In this document: positions 53,477 to 61,714 of the stretch, piece after piece
Position numbering within the stretch: the first letter of the stretch is position 1
Layout of the letters: every line of letters starts with the position of its first letter
Assembly (NCBI GenBank): GCA_017305135.1
Contig: JAFKNA010000015.1
Coordinates: 1 to 64,000, forward strand
DNA length: 64,000 nucleotides
From: Lysobacterales bacterium
GTDB taxonomy: Bacteria > Pseudomonadota > Gammaproteobacteria > Xanthomonadales > Rhodanobacteraceae
Reading direction: 5' to 3'
Translations under genes and position numbers: made by a program
The notes under the pieces: model-generated
Seen by the model: the letters and a program-made list of their open reading frames with translations, nothing else
Told to the model about the DNA's origin: nothing
Databases searched by the model: none

Positions 53477-54698
53477 CGGCGAGATCCCGCCGACCGCCGG
53501 CCTGCCGCCGCGCTGGCGCGATCTCCTGCCATCGCCGGCAGCGCCGTCCCTCGCCGATGGCCTGGCTGGCCTGCTCGGCACCGAGCGCGTGCAGCTGGAA
53601 TGCTCCGGCACGGCGGCGCTGATCGTCGCCCTGGCCACCCTGCAGCGCACGAGCGGGCGGCGCCGCGTCATCGTGCCGGCCTACACCTGCCCGCTGGTGG
53701 CGCTGGCGGTGGCGCACTGCGGCCTCGAGCTCGTGCCCTGCGATCTCGCGCCCTGCGATCTCGCGCCCGGTTCCATCGACCTCGATCCCGCACTGCTGGC
53801 CGGCCTCTGCGACGCGGACACCCTGGCTGTGCTGCCGACGCACCTCGGTGGGCGCGTGGCCGACGTCGCCACCACGCTGGCGATCGCGCGCGACGCCGGC
53901 GCCTGGGTGATCGAGGATGCGGCGCAGGCGCTGGGCGCGCGGGTCTGCGACCGTGCGGTCGGGCTCGCCGGCGATGCGGGTTTCTTCAGCCTGGCCGTCG
54001 GCAAGGGCCTCACCACCTTCGAGGGTGGCGCGCTGGTCGCAAGCGACCCCGCGCTGGCCGCTGCCCTCGCCGAAACCAGCCGCGACATCGTGCCGAGGCG
54101 CCCGGCCTGGGAGCTCCGCCGCTCGCTGGAGCTGTTCGCCTACCACGCGCTGTACCGGCCACGCCTGCTCGGCCTCGCCTATGGCATGCCGCTGCGGCGC
54201 GCCTTGCGGCGCGGGGATCCCGTGCGGGCGGTCGGCGACGATTTTTCCCCGCCCATCCCGCTGCATCCGCTCGGCGCATGGCGGAGCCGGGTCGGCGCGC
54301 GCGCCCTCGAACGGTTGCCGGCGTTCCTGGCTGCGGCGGAGGCCCGGGCGCTGCCACGCGCGGAGCGGCTGAACCGCATCGCCGGCGTCGAGGTGCTGGG
54401 CGACCGGCCCGGCACCTCGGGCACCTGGCCATTCCTCTGGGTGCGCATGCCGGATCAGGGCGCGCGCGACCGCGTGTTGCAGCGGCTGTGGGGCGCCGGC
54501 CTGGGCGTCAGCCGGCTTTTCATCCACGCCCTGCCGGACTATCCGTACCTGCACGGCATCGTGCCCGCGGCGGAGGTGCCGCAGGCGCGTCGGCTGGCGG
54601 CCACCACGCTCACCGTCTCCAACAGCCCCTGGCTCGACGAGGCGGCCTTCGAGGCGATCTGCTCGGCGATCACGGCGGCGGTCGCCGGACGCGCCTGA
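53454..54698 (+). CDS. DegT/DnrJ/EryC1-type PLP aminotransferase
   Basis: The 414-residue protein shows the sugar-aminotransferase fold: LECSGTAALIVALATLQRTS (PLP phosphate site), VIVPAYTCPLVALAVAHCGL, WVIEDAAQALGARV with the pyridine-binding Asp, and FFSLAVGKGLTTFEGGALVA with the Schiff-base lysine. These enzymes transfer an amino group to keto-sugars, usually nucleotide-linked. The first codons overlap the second transporter gene by 23 bases. A short duplication PCDLAPCDLAPG is seen in the text at about 53740-53770. Its stop abuts the stop of the next, convergent gene. Confidence 0.85.
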   Translation: MMARRPPSGEIPPTAGLPPRWRDLLPSPAAPSLADGLAGLLGTERVQLECSGTAALIVALATLQRTSGRRRVIVPAYTCPLVALAVAHCGLELVPCDLAPCDLAPGSIDLDPALLAGLCDADTLAVLPTHLGGRVADVATTLAIARDAGAWVIEDAAQALGARVCDRAVGLAGDAGFFSLAVGKGLTTFEGGALVASDPALAAALAETSRDIVPRRPAWELRRSLELFAYHALYRPRLLGLAYGMPLRRALRRGDPVRAVGDDFSPPIPLHPLGAWRSRVGARALERLPAFLAAAEARALPRAERLNRIAGVEVLGDRPGTSGTWPFLWVRMPDQGARDRVLQRLWGAGLGVSRLFIHALPDYPYLHGIVPAAEVPQARRLAATTLTVSNSPWLDEAAFEAICSAITAAVAGRA

Positions 54699-55400
54699 TC
54701 AGCGTTCCGGCGGCAGCGCGCCGAGGCGCACCACGCGGTGGAGGCTTTCGTCGTTGCGCAGGATCACCAGGGTGACGTCGCGCCCGGCGTGCTGCCGGAG
54801 CAGGGCGCCGAACGCCGCGCGCCCGGCCACCGGCTCGCCGTTCAGCACCAGCACCACGTCGCCCGGCAGCAGGTTCGCCCGCGCTGCCGGTGTCGCCGCG
54901 ATCACCTTGCCGATGACGACGCCTCCCCGGGTGCCGATACGCTCATGCTCGTCGCTGCCAAGGTCGCGGAAGGTGGCGCCGAAGAGGAGCTGGAAGCGCA
55001 CGAAGCAGGCGGCCAGCCATTCCCCGTCGCCGTTCCGCGGCGCGTACAGGAGGACTTCCTCCGCGCCCACTTCGCGCGCGCCGGCGAGCGCCAGCTGGCG
55101 CGCCTCATCGGCATCGGCGGCGTGGAAGCGCAGGCCGCCGATGCGGGTGAGGCCCTGCGCCGCCAGGCGGTTGCGATCGGCCAGCGGATCGCCGCCCTCG
55201 GCGAGCATCGGTGTCGCGGGCGGCGCCTGCGCGCGCAGCCGCGCCACGCTGGCCGCATCGCGGCCGGGCTCGGCCTCGTATTTCACCGCGGGCTCGCCGG
55301 GCATGGATTCGCCCGGCCCGGCGGGCGGCTGGTACACGCTGACCCGCGCGCAGGCGGCGCAGGCGAGCACGAGCAGGAGGATGACGCAGGCGCGGACCAT
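54699..55400 (-). CDS. PDZ-domain lipoprotein
   Basis: The 233-residue product starts MVRACVILLLVLACAACARV, a lipoprotein signal with lipobox ACAAC. After a middle region of unknown fold (RLAAQGLTRIGGLRFHAADA, AREVGAEEVLLYAPRNGDGE) a C-terminal PDZ domain is clear: GGVVIGKVIAATPAARANLL, PGDVVLVLNGEPVAGRAAFG and HAGRDVTLVILRNDE. PDZ lipoproteins bind C-terminal peptides in the periplasm. A longer frame begins at 55457 but the inner ATG gives the proper signal. Its stop touches that of the aminotransferase. Confidence 0.82.
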   Translation of the reverse strand: MVRACVILLLVLACAACARVSVYQPPAGPGESMPGEPAVKYEAEPGRDAASVARLRAQAPPATPMLAEGGDPLADRNRLAAQGLTRIGGLRFHAADADEARQLALAGAREVGAEEVLLYAPRNGDGEWLAACFVRFQLLFGATFRDLGSDEHERIGTRGGVVIGKVIAATPAARANLLPGDVVLVLNGEPVAGRAAFGALLRQHAGRDVTLVILRNDESLHRVVRLGALPPER

Positions 55401-55516
55401 CGGCACGTTCCGGAAGTGGAACCTTATTTTGACCGCGCCTGACCCGACTGCAAGCATTTCATCGGCGGTAAGGGAGGCCTTTGCTAGTTTGCCGCCTGCT
55501 TGCCTGAAGGTCCATC

Positions 55517-57274
55517 GTGTCGATCCTGCGCATCTATTTCAGGGTGGTGGCCCTGCTCGCCGCCGAAAGGTGGCTCGTGATCACCCTGGTGCTGGCGAAC
55601 ATGTCGCTGGCCGGCGTGTATTTCCTGGAGCCGTGGCTGTTCGGGCGCGTCGTCGATGCGCTCAGCGACCGCGAGCACCGCGGCGCGTGGCGCTACATCG
55701 CCTCCTGGGCGGTGGTCGGCTTCACCGGCGTCGCCGCCAGCGTGTGGGTGTCGCTGCACGCCGACCGCCTCGCCCACCGCCAGCGGCTGGCGGTGATCAC
55801 GCGTTTCTTCGAGCACTCCATCGGGCTGCCGCTGTCCTTCCACGGCGAGCACCACACCGGGCGTCTGCTGCGCATCATGCATACCGGCAGCGGCAACCTG
55901 TTCTCGATCTGGCTCGGCTTCCTGCGCGAGCACCTGGCCACGCTGCTCGCCATCATCGTCATGATCCCGCTGGCGCTGCGCATGAACTGGCAGCTGGCCG
56001 CGCTGATGATCGGGCTGATGGTGAGCTTCGCCACCTTCAACGCGATCGCGATGCACAAGACCCACCAGGCGCAGGGCGAGATCGAGCACCTCAACCACGA
56101 GATCTCCGAGCGCGTCGGCGACGTGCTCGGCAACGTCATGGTGGTGCAGAGCTTCGCCCGCATCGGCGCGGAGATCTCCGAGGTGCAGGGCATGGCGCGG
56201 CGGGTGCTGAATGCGCAGTATCCGGTCCTGCGTGGCTGGGCCTGGCTGGCGGTCGCCAACCGCGCCGCCAGCACGCTGACGGTGATCGCCATCTTCGCCC
56301 TTGGCGCCTCGCTCAACAGCGATGGCGAGGTCACCGTCGGGCAGATCGTCAGCTTCGTCGGTTTCGCCATGCTGCTGATCGGGCGACTGGAGCAGTTCGC
56401 GGGTTTCCTGTCCGGACTGTTCTTCCAGATGCCGTCGCTGCGCGACTTCTTCTCGGTGCTGGATACGCCGGCCGTGCTGCAGCAGCTGGAGGCGGCGCCG
56501 GACCTCCCGGCGGAGCTGCGCGGCGAGGTGGTGTTCGAGGATGTGTCCTTCGGCTATGACGCCTCGCACCCGGCGCTGAAGCACCTCAGCTTCCGCGTGC
56601 CCGCCGGTCGCACGGTGGCCATCGTCGGGCCGACCGGTGCCGGCAAGACGACGGCGCTCAGCCTGCTCTACCGCGCCTACGATCCGAGCGAGGGGCGCAT
56701 CACCATTGACGGCATCGACATCCGCGACGTGAGCCTGCATTCCCTGCGCGAGCGCATCGCGGTGGTGTTCCAGGATCCGGGGCTGCTGTACCGCTCGATC
56801 GCCGACAACCTCCGCCTCGGCAAGCCGGACGCCACCGACGCCGAGCTGCAGTCGGCTGCCGAGGCCGCCGAGGCGCACGACTTCGTGGTGGTCAAGCCGG
56901 CGGGCTACGCCACGCTCATTGCCGAGCGCGGACGCTCGCTGTCCGGCGGCGAGGGCCAGCGCCTGTCGATCGCCCGCGCGATGCTGAAGAACGCACCGAT
57001 CCTGATCCTGGACGAAGCCACCAGCGCGCTCGACACCGCCACCGAGGCGCGCATCCAGCGCGCGCTGGACCGCCTCTCGCACAACCGCACCACCTTCGTC
57101 ATCGCGCACCGCCTGTCGACGGTCCGCCGGGCCGACATCATCCTGGTGCTGAAGGACGGCGAGATCGTCGAGCAGGGGCGCTACGAGGAGCTCATCGCGC
57201 GCGGCGGGCTGTTCGCCAAGCTGGCCGGGCAGGGCGACTTCGCCGTCGACAGCGGAGAGCAAGCGGCCGGGTAG
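55517..57274 (+). CDS. ABC exporter, NdvA/ChvA-like
   Basis: The 585-residue half-transporter has an N-terminal six-helix membrane domain (about 1-330) and one ATPase domain: Walker A GPTGAGKTT, Q-loop VFQDPGLLYRSIADNLRLGK, signature LSGGEGQRLSIARAML, Walker B ILILDEATSALD, and AHRLSTVRRADIILVL. It aligns in style with the cyclic beta-1,2-glucan exporters (ILRIYFRVVALLAAERWLVI at the start, FHGEHHTGRLLRIM). No glucan synthase is in the window, so the cargo is a guess. Confidence 0.82.
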   Translation: MSILRIYFRVVALLAAERWLVITLVLANMSLAGVYFLEPWLFGRVVDALSDREHRGAWRYIASWAVVGFTGVAASVWVSLHADRLAHRQRLAVITRFFEHSIGLPLSFHGEHHTGRLLRIMHTGSGNLFSIWLGFLREHLATLLAIIVMIPLALRMNWQLAALMIGLMVSFATFNAIAMHKTHQAQGEIEHLNHEISERVGDVLGNVMVVQSFARIGAEISEVQGMARRVLNAQYPVLRGWAWLAVANRAASTLTVIAIFALGASLNSDGEVTVGQIVSFVGFAMLLIGRLEQFAGFLSGLFFQMPSLRDFFSVLDTPAVLQQLEAAPDLPAELRGEVVFEDVSFGYDASHPALKHLSFRVPAGRTVAIVGPTGAGKTTALSLLYRAYDPSEGRITIDGIDIRDVSLHSLRERIAVVFQDPGLLYRSIADNLRLGKPDATDAELQSAAEAAEAHDFVVVKPAGYATLIAERGRSLSGGEGQRLSIARAMLKNAPILILDEATSALDTATEARIQRALDRLSHNRTTFVIAHRLSTVRRADIILVLKDGEIVEQGRYEELIARGGLFAKLAGQGDFAVDSGEQAAG

Positions 57275-57298
57275 GAGCGCACCCTGTGCGCGACCGAC
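57273..57298. repeat. REP copy right after the ABC exporter
   Basis: GTAGGAGCGCACCCTGTGCG followed by CGACC. The centre matches the 40694 copy. Confidence 0.7.
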
Positions 57299-57409
57299 AT
57301 CGTCGCACCCGGCGGCGGTTCGCAGGAGTCCGCGTGCCTGCGGCCGGCACGGCGTCCGCGGGCAAGCCCTGCGTCGCGACTACGGTAGCCGTCAATCGAA
57401 GGCGAATAC

Positions 57410-57437
57410 CCCGGCGCGGCTGGGCTACCGCGCCGGG
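57410..57437. terminator. Hairpin between convergent genes
   Basis: CCCGGCGCGG and CCGCGCCGGG form a perfect 10-bp stem with an eight-base loop, followed by ATTT. It lies between the ABC exporter stop (57274) and the end of the secreted gene at 57450, and could end transcripts from both sides. Confidence 0.45.
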
Positions 57438-57449
57438 ATTTCGGGGTAG

Positions 57450-58943
57450 CTACAGGACGGGTGGGGCGATGCCGTCGAAGCCGTCGGCGAAGATGACGTC
57501 GTCCTCCCCGATCGGGCCGAGCGTGCCATCAAGGTTGAGGTTCTGCGCGCGCAGGGTGGAGGCGCTTTCCTCGCCGTCCTGCCAAGCCCAGGCCAGGAAG
57601 CCGTCGACGCTGGCCGCGCCGGCGAGGTAGCCGGTGCTGCGCGCCGACTTGACGGTGACGACCGGCGTCTCCCAGACGAACTCCCCGGCGGCGTCTAGGC
57701 GCGCGGCGCGGAGCGGCTGGTCAATGCCTGGATTGGCGCCGGTCACCCAGCTGGCGATGAATCCGTCCGGCGCGGGCAGGGCGACCAGTTGCGAGACGAC
57801 GCTGGTGCCGTCGGTGGCGTTGGCGGGCGGGACCAGCAGCTTGCCGGTGTCGCCCCAGGCGCGCTGGCCGCTGGCGTCGATGCGCTGCGCCGACACGCTC
57901 TCCCAGTCCTGCATGTCCTCGATCCAGGTGTCCGTCCAGAGGAGATAGATGTCGCCGCTGGCGGGATCGAAGGTGGCGCTGGTGCCGACGTGGTCGTGCC
58001 CGGCTTCGGTGGTGCCGAGCGTGCCGTTGGCGCCGAACAGGCGATTGCCCGTCGCGTCCACGCGCTGCACGCGCGGCACCCAGTTGACGCCGACGAGGTC
58101 ATAGTCGAAGAACACCGCGCCGCCTGCGCCATCGGCGATCGGCGGCGGGTAGTAACCGGCCTGCAGGTTGCCCTCGTCGAAGATGCGCAGGCCGCTGCCG
58201 TCGTTCCAGAGCGGCCCGCCGTCGGCGCTGGCGAGCTTCTGTCCCATCAGGATGCGGGTGGTGAAGGTCGGCTGGTTGTTCCAGGAGACGATCGCGTTGC
58301 CGTCCGCGTCGGCGACCACGCCGCCGAGCAGCTTGAGCCCGGACGGATCGTCGATCAGCACGCCACCGGCCGCCCACTGCGGCGTGCCGTCGGCGTCGAG
58401 CTTCTGCGCGCGTACGCCGTTGTCCGACGACCAGGCGACCACCACGCGGTCGTCCTCCGCGGCCGTCACGTAGGCGTTGTAGGTCCCTTCGCTCGTGCCG
58501 GAGACGTCCATGCCGGTGGCGCCCCAGGCGACGGTGCCGTCCGGCGCCACCTTGCTGATCGCGATGTGCTCGTCCTCGCCCTGGACGCAGCAGTTGAGGC
58601 TGAGCCAGGCATTGCCCGCGGCATCGACAGCGAGGCCGTAGTCGTAGTTGAAGCTGAAGTCGCGGTCGAGGACGAGGATGCCGCCGTGCGCCCACAATTC
58701 GTTGCCCTGCGCGTCGAGCCGCTGCAGGCGCAGGTCGTAGCCGCTGCCCATGCCGTCCAGCCAGCTCACGTAGAAGCCGCCGTCGGGCGTGGCGGCGATC
58801 TTGGGCTCGGTGCTGCCGGCGACGTCGGAAAGCACCAGGTTGTCGGCAGGGTCGCTCGCCCACTCCGCGTGGGCGGCCGGCGTGCCGCCCAGGGCGAACA
58901 CGCTGCAGGAGAGAAGTGACCAGCGGAACAGCGAAGACTTCAT
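57450..58943 (-). CDS. Secreted seven-repeat protein with IFxDGF tail
   Basis: The 497-residue product has a signal peptide (LFRWSLLSCSVFALGGTPAA, cut after AHA). About seven repeats carry RLDAxGxxxW: LQRLDAQGNELWAHGG, ISKVAPDGTVAWGATG, AQKLDADGTPQWAAGG, VQRVDATGNRLFGANG, AQRIDASGQRAWGDTG, AARLDAAGEFVWETPV. This spacing suggests a seven-bladed beta-propeller. The C terminus has DDVIFADGFDGIAPPVL, the same tail as in the LRR and BNR proteins but with eight residues after it. No enzymatic motif is seen. Confidence 0.82.
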   Translation of the reverse strand: MKSSLFRWSLLSCSVFALGGTPAAHAEWASDPADNLVLSDVAGSTEPKIAATPDGGFYVSWLDGMGSGYDLRLQRLDAQGNELWAHGGILVLDRDFSFNYDYGLAVDAAGNAWLSLNCCVQGEDEHIAISKVAPDGTVAWGATGMDVSGTSEGTYNAYVTAAEDDRVVVAWSSDNGVRAQKLDADGTPQWAAGGVLIDDPSGLKLLGGVVADADGNAIVSWNNQPTFTTRILMGQKLASADGGPLWNDGSGLRIFDEGNLQAGYYPPPIADGAGGAVFFDYDLVGVNWVPRVQRVDATGNRLFGANGTLGTTEAGHDHVGTSATFDPASGDIYLLWTDTWIEDMQDWESVSAQRIDASGQRAWGDTGKLLVPPANATDGTSVVSQLVALPAPDGFIASWVTGANPGIDQPLRAARLDAAGEFVWETPVVTVKSARSTGYLAGAASVDGFLAWAWQDGEESASTLRAQNLNLDGTLGPIGEDDVIFADGFDGIAPPVL

Positions 58944-58986
58944 GATGGGTTCTCCGGGAGGTGGAAAGCGGTCTGCCGGCGCTGCC

Positions 58987-60177
58987 TCAACGCCCGAGCA
59001 GCCAGGTGGCGAGGCCGAGGAACAGCCCCAGGCTGGCGACGTCCGTCGCCTTGGTGAGGAAGATGCTGGACGCGGTGGCGGGATCCGCGCCGCAGCGTTT
59101 CAGCACCTGCGGCACGCCCGTGCCGACGACGCCCGCCAGCACGCAGCTGCCGGCGAGCGCGGTGAAGGTGATCAGCGCCAGCGTCGGTGCATCGGGATTC
59201 CCCTGGTAGCGCGCGAGCACGTACATGGCCAACGCGGCGACGAGGCCGGTGAGGGCGCCGTTGAGGAAGCCCAGCCAGCCTTCCTTGGCCAGCAGCCGCC
59301 AGCCCTGGCCGGCCTTCAGCTCGCCGAAGGTGAGTCCGCGCAGGGTCACCGCCAGCGCCTGGCTGCCGGTGTTGTTGCACTGGTCGGAGAGGACGGGCAG
59401 GAACACCGCCAGCAGCACGACATGGTTGATGGTGTCCTGGAAGGAGCCGACCACGCTGGCGGTGACGAAGGTGGTCAGCAGGTTGACCTGCAGCCAGGGA
59501 TTGCGGAAACGCAGGCTGCGCCGCCACGGCGTGGCGAGGCGCTCCTCCTTTTCCACGCCGACCATCGAGCCGGCCTGCGCGCTGATCTCGAAGGCCTGCT
59601 GCTCGAACAGCACCGAGCCGCGCACCACGCCGAGCAGCTGGCCGCCGTCGTCGCAGACCGGATAGACCGGGTAATGCCGCTGCACCACGTCGCGCATCGC
59701 GTCGATCACCGCGGTGGCCGGGCGCAGCGCGAAAGGCCGTGGCAGCATCAGTTCGGCGAGGCGCTGCTCCGGCGCGGCGAAGGCGATCTCGCGGAAGGCC
59801 ACCACGCCCAGCAGCCGCCGCCCGGCATCGACGATGAAGAGATAGGTGATGAGCCGGTGCGCGACCAGCGGCCGCAGCGCGGCAATGGCGGCGGCAACCG
59901 TCACCTCCGGGCCGAACACCGCGGGCGGGGCTTCCATCAGGCGGCCGACCGAGCCTTCCGGCCATGCCATGCCGGCCAGCCAGGCGTCGCCGTCGCCGGC
60001 GGCGATGAGGCGCCGGCGCTCGGCGCCGAAACGGTCGAGGATGGCCACCGCGCGACCCGGGCCGAGCGCGTGCAGGAGTTCCGCAACCCGCGGATCCGCC
60101 AGGCTCGAGAGGCGTGCAACGGCCGCGTCGGCATCGAGCGCGCGCAGTTCGTCAACCGTGATCGATTCGCCCTGCAT
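58987..60177 (-). CDS. mgtE: MgtE-like magnesium transporter
   Basis: The 396-residue protein has a reduced N-terminal MgtE helical domain (residues 8-75: RVAELLHALGPGRAVAILDR), a pair of CBS domains (about 85-195: TYLFIVDAGRRLLGVVAFRE, VYPVCDDGGQLLGVVRGSVL) and five membrane helices. The helix 2-3 region reads PVLSDQCNNTGSQALAVTLR, where typical MgtE has GGNxGxQ. The last helix keeps TKATDVASLGLFLGLATWLL with the Asp that binds Mg. Selectivity may therefore differ. It is shorter than usual MgtE (about 450). Confidence 0.85.
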   Translation of the reverse strand: MQGESITVDELRALDADAAVARLSSLADPRVAELLHALGPGRAVAILDRFGAERRRLIAAGDGDAWLAGMAWPEGSVGRLMEAPPAVFGPEVTVAAAIAALRPLVAHRLITYLFIVDAGRRLLGVVAFREIAFAAPEQRLAELMLPRPFALRPATAVIDAMRDVVQRHYPVYPVCDDGGQLLGVVRGSVLFEQQAFEISAQAGSMVGVEKEERLATPWRRSLRFRNPWLQVNLLTTFVTASVVGSFQDTINHVVLLAVFLPVLSDQCNNTGSQALAVTLRGLTFGELKAGQGWRLLAKEGWLGFLNGALTGLVAALAMYVLARYQGNPDAPTLALITFTALAGSCVLAGVVGTGVPQVLKRCGADPATASSIFLTKATDVASLGLFLGLATWLLGR

Positions 60178-60321
60178 GTGTGCTCCGTACGCATCGGGCA
60201 CCGGCGTGCCGCCGCTGCCGCGCAGTTTGCGGGCCGCTGTACGCCACGGCAAGCCGTTCATCGGGACTTTAGCGAGCGGACGCGACGATAATCGCCAGCG
60301 ACCATTCCAGGAGTGAACGCG

Positions 60322-60795
60322 ATGAACAACAGGTTCCTTACCAGCGCGCTGGCGATTGCGACCGGCGTGGCCCTGGCCGGCTGCGTCGCGACGCCTCCGC
60401 GCGCCCAGTACGGCTACAACGATCCCTACTACGGCAGCAGCCGGAGCTGCGCGACCTGCGGCGTCATCAAGGACGTCGAGCGCGTCTACGTCAACGACAA
60501 TGCCACCACCGGCGGCGGCGCGGTGCTCGGCGCCATCATCGGCGGCGTGCTCGGCAGCACCGTCGGTGGCGGGCGCGGGCGCACCGCGGCGACGGTCGGC
60601 GGCGCCGTCGCCGGCGGTTTCGCCGGCAACGCGATCGAACGCAATTCCAACAGCCACGGCGGCCGCGAGGCCTGGCAGTTCGGCATCCAGCTCGACGACG
60701 GCCGCTGGGCCACGGTCACCCAGTGGGACCACGGCAACCTCCGGCCGGGCGACCGGGTGATGATCCGCGACAACCGCGTGATGCTGATCCGCTGA
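60322..60795 (+). CDS. Glycine-zipper outer-membrane lipoprotein
   Basis: The 157-residue product begins at ATG 60322, behind AGGAG. The lipobox is ALAGC. A short acidic/aromatic region with CATCG follows, then a glycine-zipper 2TM domain (GAVLGAIIGGVLGSTVGGGR, VGGAVAGGFAGNAIE) and a C-terminal strand-rich part (GIQLDDGRWATVTQWDHGNL, RPGDRVMIRDNRVMLIR). This is the SlyB/Pcp-like organisation that stabilises the outer membrane. An in-frame GTG at 60313 would add three residues. Confidence 0.85.
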   Translation: MNNRFLTSALAIATGVALAGCVATPPRAQYGYNDPYYGSSRSCATCGVIKDVERVYVNDNATTGGGAVLGAIIGGVLGSTVGGGRGRTAATVGGAVAGGFAGNAIERNSNSHGGREAWQFGIQLDDGRWATVTQWDHGNLRPGDRVMIRDNRVMLIR

Positions 60796-60819
60796 TCCGG
60801 CTCGCACTGGCCCGCATGA

Positions 60820-60847
60820 CGCGAGGGGAGGGCAGCCTCCCCTCGCG
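60820..60847. terminator. Bidirectional terminator between convergent genes
   Basis: A perfect 12-bp stem, CGCGAGGGGAGG / CCTCCCCTCGCG, with a GCAG loop, lies between the ends of the glycine-zipper and FkbM genes. There is no T-run, so it may need Rho or act only partly. Confidence 0.55.
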
Positions 60848-60851
60848 CGTG

Positions 60852-61529
60852 TCAGGCCGCCGCGTGGGGGCACGGCGTGAACAGCATGTTGGGTGAGCCG
60901 GGGAGGTGTTCGGCCCGGTAGCCGAAGGCGCGGACAGACGCGATCACCGCTTCGGACGTCGTCTCGATCACCAGTACCGGATGGTGCTGCATGACCAGGT
61001 GGCGCATGCCGGTGAGGACGCAGGCCTCGTGGCCCTCCACGTCCGCCTTGACGAGCGCGATCGGATGCGCCAGCGGCAGGCAGTCCAGCGCGAACTTCAG
61101 CACGCATTGGGCGTGGCCTTCCGCCGGCGCGAGGCGGGCCTCGTAGAAGTTGGCGAGGCCGCTCGGGAAGTCCGGCATCTCGATGCCCGCGAGGTCGGCC
61201 GAATCGGAAATCGCGACGTTGAAGAGACTGGTGTTGCGATAACGGAAACGCATGCTGTTGGCGGCCAGCAGCGAGAAGGTGGCGGGTACCGGCTCGAAGG
61301 CGATCACGCGCCCGCTCGGGCCGACGAGATCCGAGAGCCGCTTGGTGTACTGGCCGATGTTGGCGCCGATGTCGATGGCCCAGTCGCCTGGGCCGACGAA
61401 GCGATCCAGCAGCGCGAATTCGGGCTCGCCGGTGGCGAAGGTTCCGCGACGGATCTGGCGGCCGAAATAGTGGCGCTTGAGTTCATCCTGCCAACGGGCA
61501 GGCAGGTGTGCGGCGAGTTGCTTCAACAC
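60852..61529 (-). CDS. FkbM-family methyltransferase
   Basis: The product has the FkbM pattern: VGPGDWAIDIGANIGQYTKR (SAM-binding loop), RVIAFEPVPATFSLLAANSM, LVKADVEGHEACVLTGMRHL and HHPVLVIETTS. These enzymes O-methylate sugars or polyketides. Start choice is uncertain: GTG 61529 gives 225 residues (VLKQLAAHLPARWQDELKRH), while ATGs at 61586 and 61607 add an arginine-rich leader that looks non-coding. No sugar-biosynthesis genes are adjacent. Probably a monocistronic unit, convergent to the glycine-zipper gene. Confidence 0.82.
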   Translation of the reverse strand: MLKQLAAHLPARWQDELKRHYFGRQIRRGTFATGEPEFALLDRFVGPGDWAIDIGANIGQYTKRLSDLVGPSGRVIAFEPVPATFSLLAANSMRFRYRNTSLFNVAISDSADLAGIEMPDFPSGLANFYEARLAPAEGHAQCVLKFALDCLPLAHPIALVKADVEGHEACVLTGMRHLVMQHHPVLVIETTSEAVIASVRAFGYRAEHLPGSPNMLFTPCPHAAA

Positions 61530-61673
61530 GGAAGGGAACCTGCGCCGGGTCGTCCGGCGGCTGGCGGCGGGGGACCGCGGGCGCATCTTGCGCGCACGGT
61601 GGCGCATGCCGCAATCGCGCCGACGGGACGTGTTCAGGAGCCGGAAAGGCGACGGGCCACGCCCTCGCTCCGC

Positions 61674-61679
61674 TATAAT
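61674..61679 (+). promoter_or_regulatory. -10 box of ffh (TATAAT)
   Basis: A consensus TATAAT within GCTATAATCGGCCG lies 35 bases before the ffh ATG. The -35 region is weak. Confidence 0.6.
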
Positions 61680-61714
61680 CGGCCGTTTCCCGAGTCTTTC
61701 CGCGCGGCCCATCC

